DNA of 64,000 bases from Erpobdella octoculata (GCA_963978895.1 OZ022239.1:32457954-32521953); one strand, 5' to 3'; positions 36,683 through 48,900 are shown, numbered from the stretch's first letter. The notes: a model not told the origin generated them from the sequence alone. Program-made: numbers and translations.

Positions 36683-37523
36683 GTAAACACTTTAATATTT
36701 TAGTTTAATTCGATGCTTAACAAACAGAGAGCATAAGAGCCGGTTGTCGCTGTCGAGTCTCTATTACTTTTCTCGATAACATTTCGTTTTTAGTAAAAAT
36801 ATCTGGTAAAAATTTATATGACTGGACTTGTCTCAATACAAGCTAACTGTGACGGTTGTCTCCATCGTCGATTGTAATTTCTTTTGTGAATAACTTTATT
36901 GCGCGGACTAGGTTGAGAGCGCGATGAAAAACGCCGACTAGAGAGGTAGCGTCGGTTCGCTTATTAATCAAACTTGCTCGTTTTTGGTGTGCTTTTAGTT
37001 CTAGCGTCTTTCCTATTCAGTTTTTGTTAATAATTTTTAGTACGTTGTATAGATATTGTGTAGTCCTTTATTTGTACCTAATTTTATCGATTTCGGATGA
37101 GTATTAAATAAGTTGTAGCGTGAAATGTAACATATTTTAAGCACACTTTCTTGTAAATTTGTTGAGTGCTGACGTAAGCGCTTTCGTTTTGCGTTGTGAT
37201 TGGCTCGTTAAGTAATTATCATAACTCCTTTTGACTAAGTGTCGTTTCTAGCCATTTGTATCGTCGCTAATGTAAAACTTTTTAGTATATCAAATTATAA
37301 AACGAATTATCTGTTTGGAAAAGGAGTTTAGTTTAATATTATTACTTCGTTGCGGTGATTTTGATGTATATTGCCTTTGTAAACTTTTGTGTGTCAAACG
37401 GTCACGTGGGGTTAGTCAAACGGTCACGTGGAATTCAGGCTGCATTTGGATTGGTGGTTTTTGTGGATTGAAATTGACACGTGTGCTAGGCTATATAAGG
37501 AAATTTTGCGTTTGGAATTGGAG

Positions 37524-39125
37524 CCCCCTTTTTCTCGTTCGCGTTGATGTTGTTGCCAGCTCTCCGAATCTTGTTTTATCGCTCTCTTGCACGTGTTGTG
37601 AAGTGTCGCCGGTCTCATGGGGCCGAAAAAGAAGTTAAAGTTTAACCAGCCTTCGAGAAACATCATCGAAGAAGCATGGGCTCAAGCTTCCGACAGTGAG
37701 GAATCTACTCCTCCCCAGAAGAAAACCAGTTCTGCAGAAACACCGCTGACATCTGCCGCCAACAGAACACTACCGTTAGACATAGAGAAAATCATTGCTG
37801 AAACCTTCACCCCTGCAAAGATCCTGGCAAGCTTCAAGAGCGTTTCATCAGTCAAAACAGGACCCAGCCAACAGAACAAGCAACAACAACCAACGACAGA
37901 AGAACCCAATGAACCGATCGAATTCTTAATCTTGACGGATATGACAAAGATAGATCCCTTCCAAATCGAAGGCAGCCTATCAAAATACCTGAACCGAAAG
38001 CCAGTGATTACCGGCAAGGGAAAAAAGATTCAAGTCCTTGTGTCAAGAACTGAAAATGAAAAAATGAAAAACATACAAGAAATCGCCGGATACCAGGTTA
38101 GAGTACTAAATCGACCACTAATTAAGAAGATAAAAATGATTATTACCGGTGTTCCACTGGAAATTTCATCAGATATCATAACAAAAAACTCTGGATGTTC
38201 CGCAGCAGTGCGGATAAAGAAAAAAATTGATGGAAGGTTTCAGGAGACCACCGCGGTCATCCTTACCTACAAACCGGATCAGAATCCCCCGAACTATGTT
38301 AAAATATCCTTTCTGAACTTTCGGGTCAAGGAGTACCTCCCTAACCCAGTTAGATGTTTTAACTGTAACCAATTCGGGCATGTGGCTAAATATTGTAAAG
38401 CCAAAACCTCTTGCCCTAGGTGTGCCGGAGAGCATGAGCTAAAAAACTGCTCAACGCCACAACTAGAACCTTCTAAAAAGATGTGTGCCAGCTGCCAGTC
38501 TCCTGACCACAGGACAGGAAGCGAAGAATGCCCCAAGTGGCAGAAAGCCAAAAGAACTATCGAGATTGCCACATCAAGGAAAACATACTCAGAGGCGCTG
38601 AAAAGCGGTTTTAAAAAAACTACAGAGGCCGAGATCAAAGACAAAACACCTGAAATTCACAAAAAAATAACTAGGATTGCCGAAAAGACTGACGCCCTGA
38701 AAAAGAAATCCACAGGAAAAACACCAGAGGCAGACACGGTTGCTAAATTCCTAACCATGATTGATCAGATTTTGCAGGTGCTGTCCACGTTGGTCAACCA
38801 AAAAGACGAACACCACAACCAAGAAATTGCAACTTCAAAGACTGCAGCAGCCATTCTCCCTGGCTCCGGGATTGAGGAATCAGCTGGAGAATGGCAACAA
38901 TGATGTGCATCCAAAGAAAGAGAGGGAAGAAGAAGAAGATGAAGAATTTTTTAGATATATTTTCTGACATTTTTCTTTTTCCCTCTCCAAATGGACATTT
39001 TTATTTTTATTGTATTTTTATTTTTATTGTATTTCTTTCCTTCTTTCTTTTTTTTTATGTTCCGTCTAAAAATACAATGTATAAAGACGTTAAACAATAA
39101 TAAAAAAAAAAAAATAAAAAAAATT
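37524..39125 (+). mobile_element. ORF1-only I-like LINE derivative
   Basis: Starts after GGAATTGGAG (37514-37523), contains only ORF1 and a 3' UTR, and ends in an A-rich tail before a second GGAATTGGAG (39126-39135). Its 3' UTR end (GTCTAAAAATACAATGTATA) closely matches that of the next element at 44844. Endonuclease and RT are absent, comparable to HAL1 elements of mammals. Confidence 0.8.
37617..38903 (+). CDS. LINE ORF1 protein with CCHC zinc knuckles
   Basis: An open frame of 428 residues starts MGPKKKLKFNQPSRNIIEEA. Residues about 95-235 are a PRE_C2HC/RRM-like nucleic-acid-binding region (EFLILTDMTKIDPFQIEG). Three knuckles follow at about 241-310: CFNCNQFGHVAKYC, CPRCAGEHELKNC and CASCQSPDHRTGSEEC. 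The tail is Lys/Thr-rich. ORF1 proteins of this kind coat LINE RNA and help target-primed copying. The frame is undamaged although the element lacks its enzymes. Confidence 0.88.
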   Translation: MGPKKKLKFNQPSRNIIEEAWAQASDSEESTPPQKKTSSAETPLTSAANRTLPLDIEKIIAETFTPAKILASFKSVSSVKTGPSQQNKQQQPTTEEPNEPIEFLILTDMTKIDPFQIEGSLSKYLNRKPVITGKGKKIQVLVSRTENEKMKNIQEIAGYQVRVLNRPLIKKIKMIITGVPLEISSDIITKNSGCSAAVRIKKKIDGRFQETTAVILTYKPDQNPPNYVKISFLNFRVKEYLPNPVRCFNCNQFGHVAKYCKAKTSCPRCAGEHELKNCSTPQLEPSKKMCASCQSPDHRTGSEECPKWQKAKRTIEIATSRKTYSEALKSGFKKTTEAEIKDKTPEIHKKITRIAEKTDALKKKSTGKTPEADTVAKFLTMIDQILQVLSTLVNQKDEHHNQEIATSKTAAAILPGSGIEESAGEWQQ

Positions 39126-39158
39126 GGAATTGGAGGGGGGGAGTTAAAATCAAACACG

Positions 39159-40502
39159 ATGAACACTGGTATTATCACTTTTGTGAACGACGAAGTTAGA
39201 GAGGCGGGACCCAGTGGAGTATTTTTAAATACTACTGGGTCTGAGACTGTAGAAGAGAAGGAGTCCCAGGATGAGTCAGGCTTCCAACCAGGAGGGAAGA
39301 GACCCAACAAGGGACAGACGAAGAGGAAGCCAAGTGGATCTGACGTGCTACCAAGTCCGGCAGCAAAGAGAAGAAACGAGGCTTCTTCACCTGCTACTGC
39401 TGGAATCTCCGAGGGAAAGGAGAAAGTCGAGCTTCGGTTCATCGAAGCTCAGAGGTTAGTGGATCCTTTTAGGGTTCAATCGTTTTTTGATACGCTATTT
39501 GCACGTAAGGTTAGCATAACAGCAAATAAGCAACGCCTGATCGTTGACGTAATCTTGACCGCTGAAAGAGAGACGTTTTTCGGTTTCTCTAAAGTTGCTG
39601 ATTACCGAGTAAAGGCCGTTAAAAAGATAGCGACAATGACCAAAGTTGTCATAGTGGGAGTATCTCCGACCATTGATATGGAGACCCTCCAACGAGAAAC
39701 GATGTGCCTATCGGCACAGCGTATCTCTAAAAGGGTCGACGGAGTAATCGCCCCGACAACGGCGGTAGTCCTTACTTTCCCGTATGGGAAAGCTTCGGAG
39801 CGAGTGAAGTTAGCATATCACTCGTTCCGAACTAGGCCTTATGTCTCCCAGCCTATGCGCTGCTTTCGCTGCCAGGCATACGGACACCGGGCCCAGGACT
39901 GCAGAAATGCAGTCAAGTGTTCGATCTGTGCGAAAGAACACAACTGGAACGCCTGTCCGGAGAAGGAGAAGGAGCGCAAGGATCGAACCCGTACCTGCGC
40001 CAGTTGCGGCAAATCAAATCACAGTACAGGTGATAAAAAGTGCCCCAAGTTTGTTTTTTCAGCTGCCGTAAACAAGACGGTCGCGGAAAAAGCAGTCACG
40101 TACGCTGCTGCGGTGAAGATGGTAGCGAAGGAAAAGAAAGCTTCCAACTCCCCGACCCCAGCTGCGAAAAGACCGGAGGCGACGCTTTCTGTGGAGAAGC
40201 CGACACCGACTCCTACGCCCAACCCCGCAAGGAGCAGGACCAAGGAAGCAAAGTCGGTCGTGAGCAAGGCTACCGGTGACGTGACAGATGTCCCATCAAC
40301 GGAAGGAAAGACCTTGCCTACCCCTACCGAAAAAACCAAGTTTATTGTTTTAATTAACTGTATTGTTAAGTTTACAATAGAATTGATAAATAACTGTGGG
40401 GGTAACATGGCAAGTTGCATTAGTGCACTGCAAGTCGCTCCTGAGCTTTTGTTGGAAAGATACTCAGAGGCACTCTCTGAGACCTTTCCAGTTAGGGTTT
40501 AA
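39159..40502 (+). CDS. LINE ORF1 protein with CCHC zinc knuckles
   Basis: An open frame of 447 residues starts MNTGIITFVNDEVREAG; the frame is also open upstream, but the ATG at 39159 directly follows the 5' UTR. After a Lys/Ser-rich linker comes a nucleic-acid-binding region (ELRFIEAQRLVDPFRVQSFF), then knuckles CFRCQAYGHRAQDC, CSICAKEHNWNAC and CASCGKSNHSTGDKKC. Related to, but clearly different from, the ORF1 at 37617-38903. Function: RNA binding and chaperoning of the element transcript. Confidence 0.88.
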   Translation: MNTGIITFVNDEVREAGPSGVFLNTTGSETVEEKESQDESGFQPGGKRPNKGQTKRKPSGSDVLPSPAAKRRNEASSPATAGISEGKEKVELRFIEAQRLVDPFRVQSFFDTLFARKVSITANKQRLIVDVILTAERETFFGFSKVADYRVKAVKKIATMTKVVIVGVSPTIDMETLQRETMCLSAQRISKRVDGVIAPTTAVVLTFPYGKASERVKLAYHSFRTRPYVSQPMRCFRCQAYGHRAQDCRNAVKCSICAKEHNWNACPEKEKERKDRTRTCASCGKSNHSTGDKKCPKFVFSAAVNKTVAEKAVTYAAAVKMVAKEKKASNSPTPAAKRPEATLSVEKPTPTPTPNPARSRTKEAKSVVSKATGDVTDVPSTEGKTLPTPTEKTKFIVLINCIVKFTIELINNCGGNMASCISALQVAPELLLERYSEALSETFPVRV

Positions 40503-40555
40503 CTAGTTCAGCTAGTCGTTTCAGGTTCGAACTCAACAGTTTTTCCAAACCGACA

Positions 40556-43500
40556 ATGGGAGACAACCTGCTGATTCTACAGTGGAACTGCCAAAGTCTG
40601 AGAGGAAAGCTGGATGAACTCAAAGCCTACCTCGCGGAGACCACCGAACTTCCAGACCTACTCGTCCTACAAGAAACTTGGCTGACGGACAAAGTAAGAT
40701 TAAATTTCCCAGGCTATAACATCGCTCGACTAGATTGTGTATCTACGCCGGGTGGGGGAGTAGCGACGCTCATCCGGTGTGGTATCTCGTATGTTAGCGA
40801 TATCATCAGAATCATTCGCCAGAATCATTGAGGGTAACTATCCAAACAAGGAAAGGTGCCTTCATAAACATCATCAACGTTTACAGTCAGCCTTCAGTTA
40901 CATACGATACACTACACGACTCATTATACAAATCATTCGATCACCCAAAATCAATCATTCTGGGAGATTTTAATGCTTACTCGGTCGTATTTGGTGCAAA
41001 GCGTTCTGATAAGAAGGGACAACTTATCGAGGAACTGATGGATCGATATGGCTTAGTTGGTCTTAATCATGGAGTTGGCACACACATGACTCCACGTGGA
41101 CAGACAACGCCCATCGATCTATCTATGTGTTCATCTGGTTTGTCCAAAAGAGTTTCGTGGTCGATCCTAGGGGAGTCCTTTGGGAGTGATCATTTCCCGA
41201 TTGTTATCAAGTTCGACGGTAGAGCTAATCGGGAAAGAGTCACTAGAGAGTCGTGGAATCTGGAAAAAGCAAACTGGGACGAGTACCGGCGTGTCACCAA
41301 AATTGCGCTGGAAAAACTCCCAGTCTGAACTCACACTCCAAGATGGGAGATATGTGGAAGGCAGTTAAAAGTATTAACGGTACTCAGTCTGGATTCAGCG
41401 TCCCGGCGTTAAAAAATGACAGAGAAACCGTTTTTACCGATAAAGGCAAAGCCGATATGATTGCACAGACAATCAGCTGGAATACTTCCGACGCAAATCT
41501 GTTGCCCGAGTTTGTAGACCTTAAAGCCGCGGATAAAGAGAGAATCCATTATGCTCTCCAGGCTAGTGTGCTGGAAAATGATGACGTGCATGGTTTGAAT
41601 GCCGACATCACACGGAAAGAGTTGGAGGAGGCTTTGCTTAAGTGCTCAAAAGGCAAAAGCCCGGGGCCAGACGGTATTTGCTATGAAATGTTGAAGGAAA
41701 TCGGTAGTAGTGGGTTGGATAAACTACTGGAGTTTATCAACCTTTCGTGGGCGAAAGGAGAGGTACCAGACATGTGGAGAGAATCTACGGTCGTTCCTCT
41801 ACTCAAGCCCGGGAAAGATCCGTCGGATCCAAACTCCTACCGACCATATTCTTTAACATCGGCTCTGTGCAAATTGGCAGAACGAATCATAGCAAATCGC
41901 CTAAGGCACTACCTAGAGGTATCCAACCTGATTAACCGTGAGCAATCCGGGTTTCGAAAAGGACGAGGATGCACAGACCACATCCTGAGACTCCAGAACG
42001 ACGTGAAGCAATCGATGTGGAAAGGAGGTGGCACACTGGCGGTTTTTCCCGACCTCGAGAAAGCTTTTGACCTTGTATAGAGAGATGGATTGCTATGGAA
42101 AATGTCTACCCTTGGCATAGGCGGACGAATGCTAAAATGGATCCAGGCGTTTCTGAGCGATCGAGTAGCCAGGGTGAGAGTTGGTAACACGCTGTCTGAC
42201 ACTGTTCAGATAGCAAATGGCACTCCCCAGGGCTCGGTTCTTAGTCCACTCCTGTTTCTATTAATGCTACATGACCTACCAAGCAGAGAGGTCCATGGGC
42301 TACGAACGTCTGTTTTTGCTGATGATGTTGCGGTGTGGGTTACCGGTAAAAATTCCCACGATATGCAGCATCACCTTCAAGAACGGATGAACCAGGTTCA
42401 AAACTTCTTTGCAAAGTGGGGATTCAAGCTATCAGCAAAAAAATCTGTAGCGGTCTGTTTCACCCACTCTCGAAAGTTCCGTCAGAATTCTCCGAAAATC
42501 CATATAGGTGGCTACGCCCTGGATTGGAGCACATCAGTTCGTTTTCTCGGAGTAATATTCGACAGTAAACTGAACTGGGGTCGTCACATTGACTCAATAG
42601 TCAATAGGTGCAAACAAAGATTGAACGTGATGAGACTATTAACTAGTCTCACGTGGGGCTGCAATAAGCAGACCCTAATGCTCTACTACCGATGCTCGAT
42701 TTGGTCGGTAATAGAGTACGGTTGCGAAGCATTTGATAGTGCCTCGTCTACCTGCAAAGGTAGACTTGACAGGTTACAGCACGCTGCCCTAAGAACGGCG
42801 TGCGGGTCAATGACCTGCACAGGGCTGGCCGCTCTACAGGTCGAGTGTGGTGATCCACCCTTAGACCTGAGGCGCAAAATGCTGATAGCCAATTTCGCAA
42901 CCAAAACAAAAATCATCCCAAACCACCCGGCGCGGGAGATTTTTGAGCCAGTCGGGAAACAGCAGACACGGAAATGGAAACAATTTTTCCATCGATACTG
43001 CTTCAGGAAAAAGCAAAAAGTTTCCAAAGCACCGATGGCCAAACGGGTGTCGGTACTAAACGAAATGGTTGCAAGAATGAAACCAAAGGAGCTGGCAACT
43101 CCTGCGATGCCACCGTGGAAATACAACCCTCCTCATTTTGACGAAGGGCTTGTAGGGTTAACCAAAGAAGACCCAACGCTCTTACCAAGAGCGCTGGAAC
43201 TTCTGGATACATACCGGGATCACACCCGGATGTACACCGATGCCTCCAAGATTGGAAGCAGAGTCGCAGTTGGTGGGTTTGTCCCGAGATCTAGCTGTCG
43301 GTTCAGCCTTAGAGTGACGGACGATGTCTCGATCTTTACAGCCGAACTGACAGCGATCAAAAAAGGAATCGAGTGGATGGCCAGACCATATATATAGAAT
43401 AGATATATCGGCCCGCCTGTTGTTTAGGAAGGCTTTTAGCGAGGCAGCCTAGTAGACCGGAGATCCGAAATGAAGAACTGAGAGGTACAACGTATAGTAA

Positions 43501-44606
43501 CTTAATCAAGTATTTTTTTAATAGAAAAAAAATAATTTTTTATGTACAAAATAAATTTTTTTTTTTATAAAAATTTCAGTTGACATTGAATTTTATTTGC
43601 GTAGTCTCTAGTTCGATGGTCTATTTATGTCTATTTAACGTCGCCTGTGTTATCGGTAAATTAGAATTGTATATTTTTTATGTCGGATATCGCGTTAAAT
43701 TAAAATAAAGCTCATATCAACTACTTTTAGCTATAAGAAATCGACGTTTCTGTTTCTTACAAACCGGAGTTTAGTCTCCGCTGTCGTACCAAAAATAGAT
43801 TAATACAAAATAATGAATATTCATGGTCCAAAAGACTCTACATCGTTTTTTCGGAGGCCATCTTGGCATCTCGCTCAAAACCTGCTCATCTCCGATATAT
43901 CTATTCTATATATATGGGCCAGACCTGACGGTCCAGCCAAGTTGGCGCTGTTCACTGACTCGTACAGTTCTGTACTTGCTCTTAAAAACAGCGCTAACGC
44001 TAACAAATCCCCATTAGTTGCTTCAACCTTAGCGTTAATCGACTCGATTATGCGTGAAGGTAGAGAAGTAACAGTGATCTGGGTTCTCAGTCACGTGGGC
44101 ATTACTGGTAACGAAGCTGCTGATCGACTTGCTAAAAGTGCGATCAAGCATGCAGAAGTCGAACTTGTGATCGAGAGAGAACTAGTAGACTTCAAGAGGC
44201 CATCAGGAAAGAGATAATGTGTGAGTGGCAAAAAAGATGGGATGAGGAATCCCATAGCCGCCATTACTGGTCTATTGAGTCGAAAGTCTCTCAAAAAATC
44301 AAGTTCGCCACTACGCGCCGGAGCAAGGAAGTTGCCATTACCAGACTCCGTCTAGGTAAATGTCGACTGAACCATTACTTAAAAATTTTGGACTTGCATG
44401 ATACGGGTTTGTGCGAAACTTGCAGGAGTCCGGAAACTGTTGAACACTGGGTGCTCAACTGCAGGGCAACAGGTCATCCTAGAGCCAAGATGAGAAAAAT
44501 CTGCAGACGGTTCAAGCAAGAACCCACCCTGCCAGTCGTCTTAAAGTCTCCACGATGCCAGGATGTCATCTACTCCTGGATCAAGGATCACAACATCGCG
44601 CTGTGA
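40556..44606 (+). pseudogene. LINE ORF2: endonuclease, RT, RNase H, with multiple frame breaks
   Basis: Starts MGDNLLILQWNCQSLRGKLD at 40556. Endonuclease: LVLQETWLTD, GGGVATLI, a frame break near 40828, ILGDFNAYSVV, SDHFPIVI (to 41328). RT: KCSKGKSPGPDGICYEML, PNSYRPYSLTSALCKL, PDLEKAFDLV, TAG at 42078-42080, NGTPQGSVLSPLLFLLM, SVFADDVAVW. RNase H: MYTDASKIGS and FTAELTAIK before the inserted element, then LFTDSYSSVLAL and WVLSHVGITGNEAADRLAK after it. The C-terminus has CETCRSPETVEHWVLNC (to 44606). A break lies near 44190. The order and motifs fit I-clade LINEs; the protein cannot be made as it stands. Confidence 0.88.
43387..43916. mobile_element. Small TIR element inserted in the LINE RNase H
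   Basis: Left end CATATATATAGAATAGATAT and right end ATATCTATTCTATATATATG are inverted copies over at least 24 bp. GGCCAGAC lies on both sides (43379-43386 and 43917-43924), with the next C also shared, so the duplication is 8 or 9 bp. The 530 bp between lack a transposase. Duplication length allows hAT-, P- or Mutator-like origin. Confidence 0.8.
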
Positions 44607-45195
44607 TCAACGACCGGCCATCCAGCTTAATCCGGGATTGAGGATGACAGCAGGACGGCAATCCAGGAACGGTTATAGTAGGAAGAGGAAAAAGGAAGAA
44701 AAAGAATATTCCAGATTCATATTCTACTGAATTTTTCCTCTTCCTAAAGTGTTATTATTTAGCAATATTCTGGCTTTTCTTATTTCCTTTTCTTTTTTCC
44801 TATTTTTTTCCTCCCCACCCCTACTCTTCCCTCCCATTCCCCATGTCTAAAAATACTATGTATAAGGACATTAAACTATCATAAAAAAAAAAATAAAAAA
44901 AAAAAATAAAAAAAAATGGAATTGGAGTTCTCTTCTTCGTGTGATTTTGAGAGGTGGAGCTCTGTCCGATTAGTGTCGTTTGTGTTATATTAATAAACTG
45001 TTAAACTTTGTTTAGTTTATCTCAGTTGTTTCGTCGTCAGGCATCAATACCCGAGCAGAATCCCGTCACACTAACTATTGGTACAAAATTGATCTGATTT
45101 TGATACCTGGTTTTGTCAAATACTGTTGAATAGTTTAGTGAGTTTAGTTCTGTTGTCGTTTGTTGCCACTCCTGTAAGTTGTACTACATACTGTG

Positions 45196-45951
45196 ATGTC
45201 GCGTAAAAGGCAAGAGGAGGTTCTGGACTTGTTAATGGAAGGTAAAACAATCGAAGCATTATCGGATAAGATTAAAGAAAAGATACTTCCCAGTCTGGAA
45301 CATGGCATTAAAGAAATGATGAAGAACTTAATGTTGGAGACAGTGACAAAACTGATAAAGGACGAAATTAAGCTGCTGGTTGATAAAATAAAGTCCATAA
45401 CGGAGGAAAACAAAACTCTACAGATTCGAGTTGACAGACTGGAGATGCAATTGAGAAGCAACGATCTCGTCATTCACGGAATCCCAGAATCGTCCTACGC
45501 TGAGGTGGCTTCGGGTGTGACTGCTGGGGAAGGTGATTCCTCTAAACATATGTCTCGGCAGGATACAATGAGTGCTGTCGTGGAGTGTTGCAGGACGAGG
45601 TTAGATCTCGACATATCTATGAAGGATATAACTGCCGGGTACAGAATACCTGGCATTAAAAATGCACCACGACCGATAGTTATAACTCTCGCTTCAAAGA
45701 CAGTCAGAGACCGAATTTACTCTTCAAGACGCCTACTTCACAAACAAGAAGATAAACATAAAATTTATATCAACGAACATTTAACTAAGAGGTGCTCAGA
45801 AATCTTTTCGAGAGGCAGGAGACTACTCAAAGAAAAGAAAATCTCCTCCATCTGGACATGGAATGGCGTTGTTTTTGCAAAAAGAGTTGAATCTGACAAG
45901 CCAATTAAAATCCTAAGTCTCGAGGAGGTTGAAAAGTTACAGACTTGTTAA
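45196..45951 (+). CDS. LINE ORF1 protein (coiled coil plus RRM-like)
   Basis: About 252 residues from ATG 45196 (MSRKRQEEVLDLLMEGKTIE). Residues 20-90 are a coiled coil (KIKSITEENKTLQIRVDRLE), followed by LVIHGIPES, an RRM-like start as in L1-type ORF1 proteins, then a C-terminal domain with RPIVITLASKTVRDRIYSSR and IYINEHLTKR. It ends just before ORF2 begins at ATG 45953. Likely trimeric RNA-binding protein of the following element; no damage seen. Confidence 0.8.
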   Translation: MSRKRQEEVLDLLMEGKTIEALSDKIKEKILPSLEHGIKEMMKNLMLETVTKLIKDEIKLLVDKIKSITEENKTLQIRVDRLEMQLRSNDLVIHGIPESSYAEVASGVTAGEGDSSKHMSRQDTMSAVVECCRTRLDLDISMKDITAGYRIPGIKNAPRPIVITLASKTVRDRIYSSRRLLHKQEDKHKIYINEHLTKRCSEIFSRGRRLLKEKKISSIWTWNGVVFAKRVESDKPIKILSLEEVEKLQTC

Positions 45952-45952
45952 A

Positions 45953-48900
45953 ATGGCTTATGATACGACGAACACTGAAGAAGAACGTTTAAGTTTACTG
46001 AAGTCTATAAGAAGCTGTTCTTTGTTTGATTATAACATTGATCCTGATGAAAATATCTTCCACCCAATCTATGATAATAGAAATGTTTATGTTACTTCTG
46101 ATGAGTTAAACGAGCTAACCGGTCGATTAGCTTCTGATCATTTTTCATTTCTTCACGTCAATTGCAGAAGCTTAAAAAATAAATTGCATGACTTAGCAAT
46201 GTTACTTCACTGGAGTAGATCTAGGATTTTGGCGGTTACAGAGACCTGGCTGGATGACAATTCATCCTTGAGCGTGGAAATACCGGGCTTTGTTTTCGTA
46301 TCTAGACATAGAGTTATGAAAAAAGGTGGCGGAGCTGGTTTTTTTATTGACTCTGACTTAAAATATTCTGTTCTTGATGTTAGTTCCTGGAGTATTGATA
46401 TTACTACATTTGAAATTTTTTTGGTATCTGTGGAGTGTCGAGGAATTGGAAGTTTTACTGTTGGAGTAATCTATCGCCCACCGGATACCAATATACGTGT
46501 TTTTAATGCAGAGCTGAGTAACATCTTGGATTACGTTGATAGAAAAAATATGAAGATATTTCTACTGGGCGACTTCAACATTGATTTTCTTGTCAAAGAA
46601 TGAAACTCACTTACAGCTGACTTTTTTAATTTACTAGCTTCCCACTGCCTTCTTCCAGCCTTTACAACGCCAACTAGAAAATGCCCTTCAACCGCCACCG
46701 CAATTGATAATATATTTACTAATTATCCACTACAGAAGACTCTCGCCAGGATTGTACTCGATGATGTCTCGGACCACTTCCCTATATTTCTCTCTGCCAC
46801 ATTATCGACACCTGATTGCGTCGGAAAAAATCATGTCTTTTCCTTAAGAAGAAGTTTCGTTAATAAAGAAATTTTTGAGCAAACGCTGCATGGAGCCGAT
46901 TGGTCTGAGGTAATAGAGGTGGCCGAGTGTGGCGACGCGTCATCCGCCTATTCAATGTTTATCAATAGATACCTTGAGATATATAATAATTCTTTTCCTC
47001 TGGTGAGCTGCAGCGGCAAATCTAACGGACCTAACAAGTTTGATAAAGAATGGATGACACCTGAACTTATGAAAAGCTGCAAGAAAAAAATGCGCTTTAC
47101 CGAGCATACACCAGGAATCCATCTCCGTCTAACAAACAGAAATTTACTACATTTAGAAACCTCTTCAAATCAACTAAGGTAAAAACCAGCAGACAATTCT
47201 ACTCCAAAAAGTTTAAATTAAACAACAACAACATGAAAGGAACATGGAAGTTAATTGGGAACATTTTAAATAAAAAGACCAACATGGAACAATGCAAGAC
47301 TTTCTGTACGGATGACGGTAGTCTATTGACATCTTCCTCTGTTATTGCTGAGTCATTTAATAATTACTTTTCTAATATTGGCTCCAACCTCGCAAGAAAG
47401 ATATCCCCACTTGATACAACGTTTGAAAAATATCTTGGCAATCCTGTGACTCACTCTTTTTATGTCGCACCCACTACGCCCGATGAGATTATCAAAATAA
47501 CTTCAAACTTAAAGATCTCTCACAGCTGCGGATCCCATGCATCGCACGAAATTCAATTACGGCGATCGCTTGTCCTCTGTCTGCCATAATAAATTGCTCA
47601 ATAACTTCAGGGGTATTCCCCGCTCAACTAAAAACATCCAAAGTCATTCCAATTTACAAATCTTGGAAAAAAGAAAACTTTTCTAATTACCGGCCAATAT
47701 CTGTCTTGTGCTATTTCTCAAAGTTTTTTGAAAGAGTGATGCACTCCAGACTTTATAATTATCTTGATACATTTTCCATTATTACACCAAATCAGTTTGG
47801 ATTTAGAAAAAATCACTCAACTTATATGCCACTGGTCATGTTACACTCAAAGATTGCCGAGGCCATGGATCGTGGGAAATATGTAGTTGGCATCTTCCTG
47901 GACCTAGCTAAAGCCTTCGATACGGTTGATCACGGCATTCTGGTGGAAAAATTGAGGTACTATGGAATCCGGGGAACTCCACTATCATGGTTCAGTGACT
48001 ATCTTAGCTGTAGATCACAATGCGTCCAGTACAGCAATTCTATCTCTTCGATGAAGCAGGTAACTTGTGGGGTGCCTCAAGGGTCGGTGCTGGGACCGCT
48101 TCTATTCCTCATCTATATTAACGACCTATGCTCAGTTTCAGATCGCCTCGAATTTGTTTTGTTTGCGGACGATACTAACCTCTTCGCGACTGGCGATAAC
48201 TTAGAAAATTTATATTACGATACCAACAGTGAATTGCTTTCTGTTTCTAAATGGTTCTCTGCTAGTAGACTTTCCTTAAATGTAAGCAAAACGAATTATA
48301 TTTTATTTCACCATATAAACAAAAATACTTTCTGTAATTGTCAGCTGAAGATTGAAGATATACCAATTTTGCGGGTTCCTTATTGCAAGTTCTTGGGCGT
48401 GTTGCTTGATGAACACCTTACATTAAAAACTCACATTGAACATGTTACATCTAAGGTTGCAAAAAATTGTGGAGTGCTATCTCGTATACATCAGTTTGTT
48501 GATGCCAATATTTCTATGATGTTATACTATGCACTTATCTTTCCGTACTTATCATACTGCAATATTGTCTGGGCCTCAAATTATTCAACTCGTTTAAAGC
48601 CTCTTCATATTTTGCAAAAGCGAATTATTCGAATTATTTTTCACATGCCTCCCACATCGTCTTGTAAAACTCAAATGGCTAACAACAACATTCTTAATAT
48701 TTATCAGATTAATTTCTTCCAAACTGGCATTTTCATGTATAAATATGATAATTTTATATTACCCTCATCATTCGATAACATGTTTGTAAAATTATCTGAT
48801 GTTCATTCCTATGATCTGCGCCCCGGTCGCTGTTTTCGAACAGATTTTGCTCGGACAACTCTTAAAACATTCTCTATTAAATGCTCTGGCCCTCGTATTT

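Larger units (their letters stand above)
39136..44917 (+). mobile_element. I-like LINE with ORF1, endonuclease, RT and RNase H (decayed)
   Basis: Inserted directly after the ORF1-only element and ending in an A-rich tail followed by a third GGAATTGGAG (44918-44927). Contents: ORF1 (39159-40502), ORF2 in several frames (40556-44606) and a 3' UTR. The RNase H is interrupted by a separate small element (43387-43916). The encoded RNase H points to the I/Nimb group of LINEs. Confidence 0.87.
36848..45070. mobile_element. Solo LTR (about 819 bp) split by LINE insertions
   Basis: Left end TGTGACGG at 36848 and right end CCGTCACA at 45070 are 8-bp inverted ends. CTAAC flanks both (36843-36847 and 45071-45075), a 5-bp target duplication. 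The LTR parts are 36848-37523 and 44928-45070; everything between is inserted LINE DNA. GCTATATAAGG near 37490 is a TATA-like box and TAATAAACTG near 44990 a possible poly(A) signal, in the expected order. No internal retrotransposon sequence is left, so it arose by LTR-LTR recombination. Gypsy type is likely but not proven. Confidence 0.8.

Noticed and set aside
37315..37638. A 107-codon frame upstream of the LINE ORF1
   Set aside because: It lies across the solo LTR and the LINE 5' end and has no domain.
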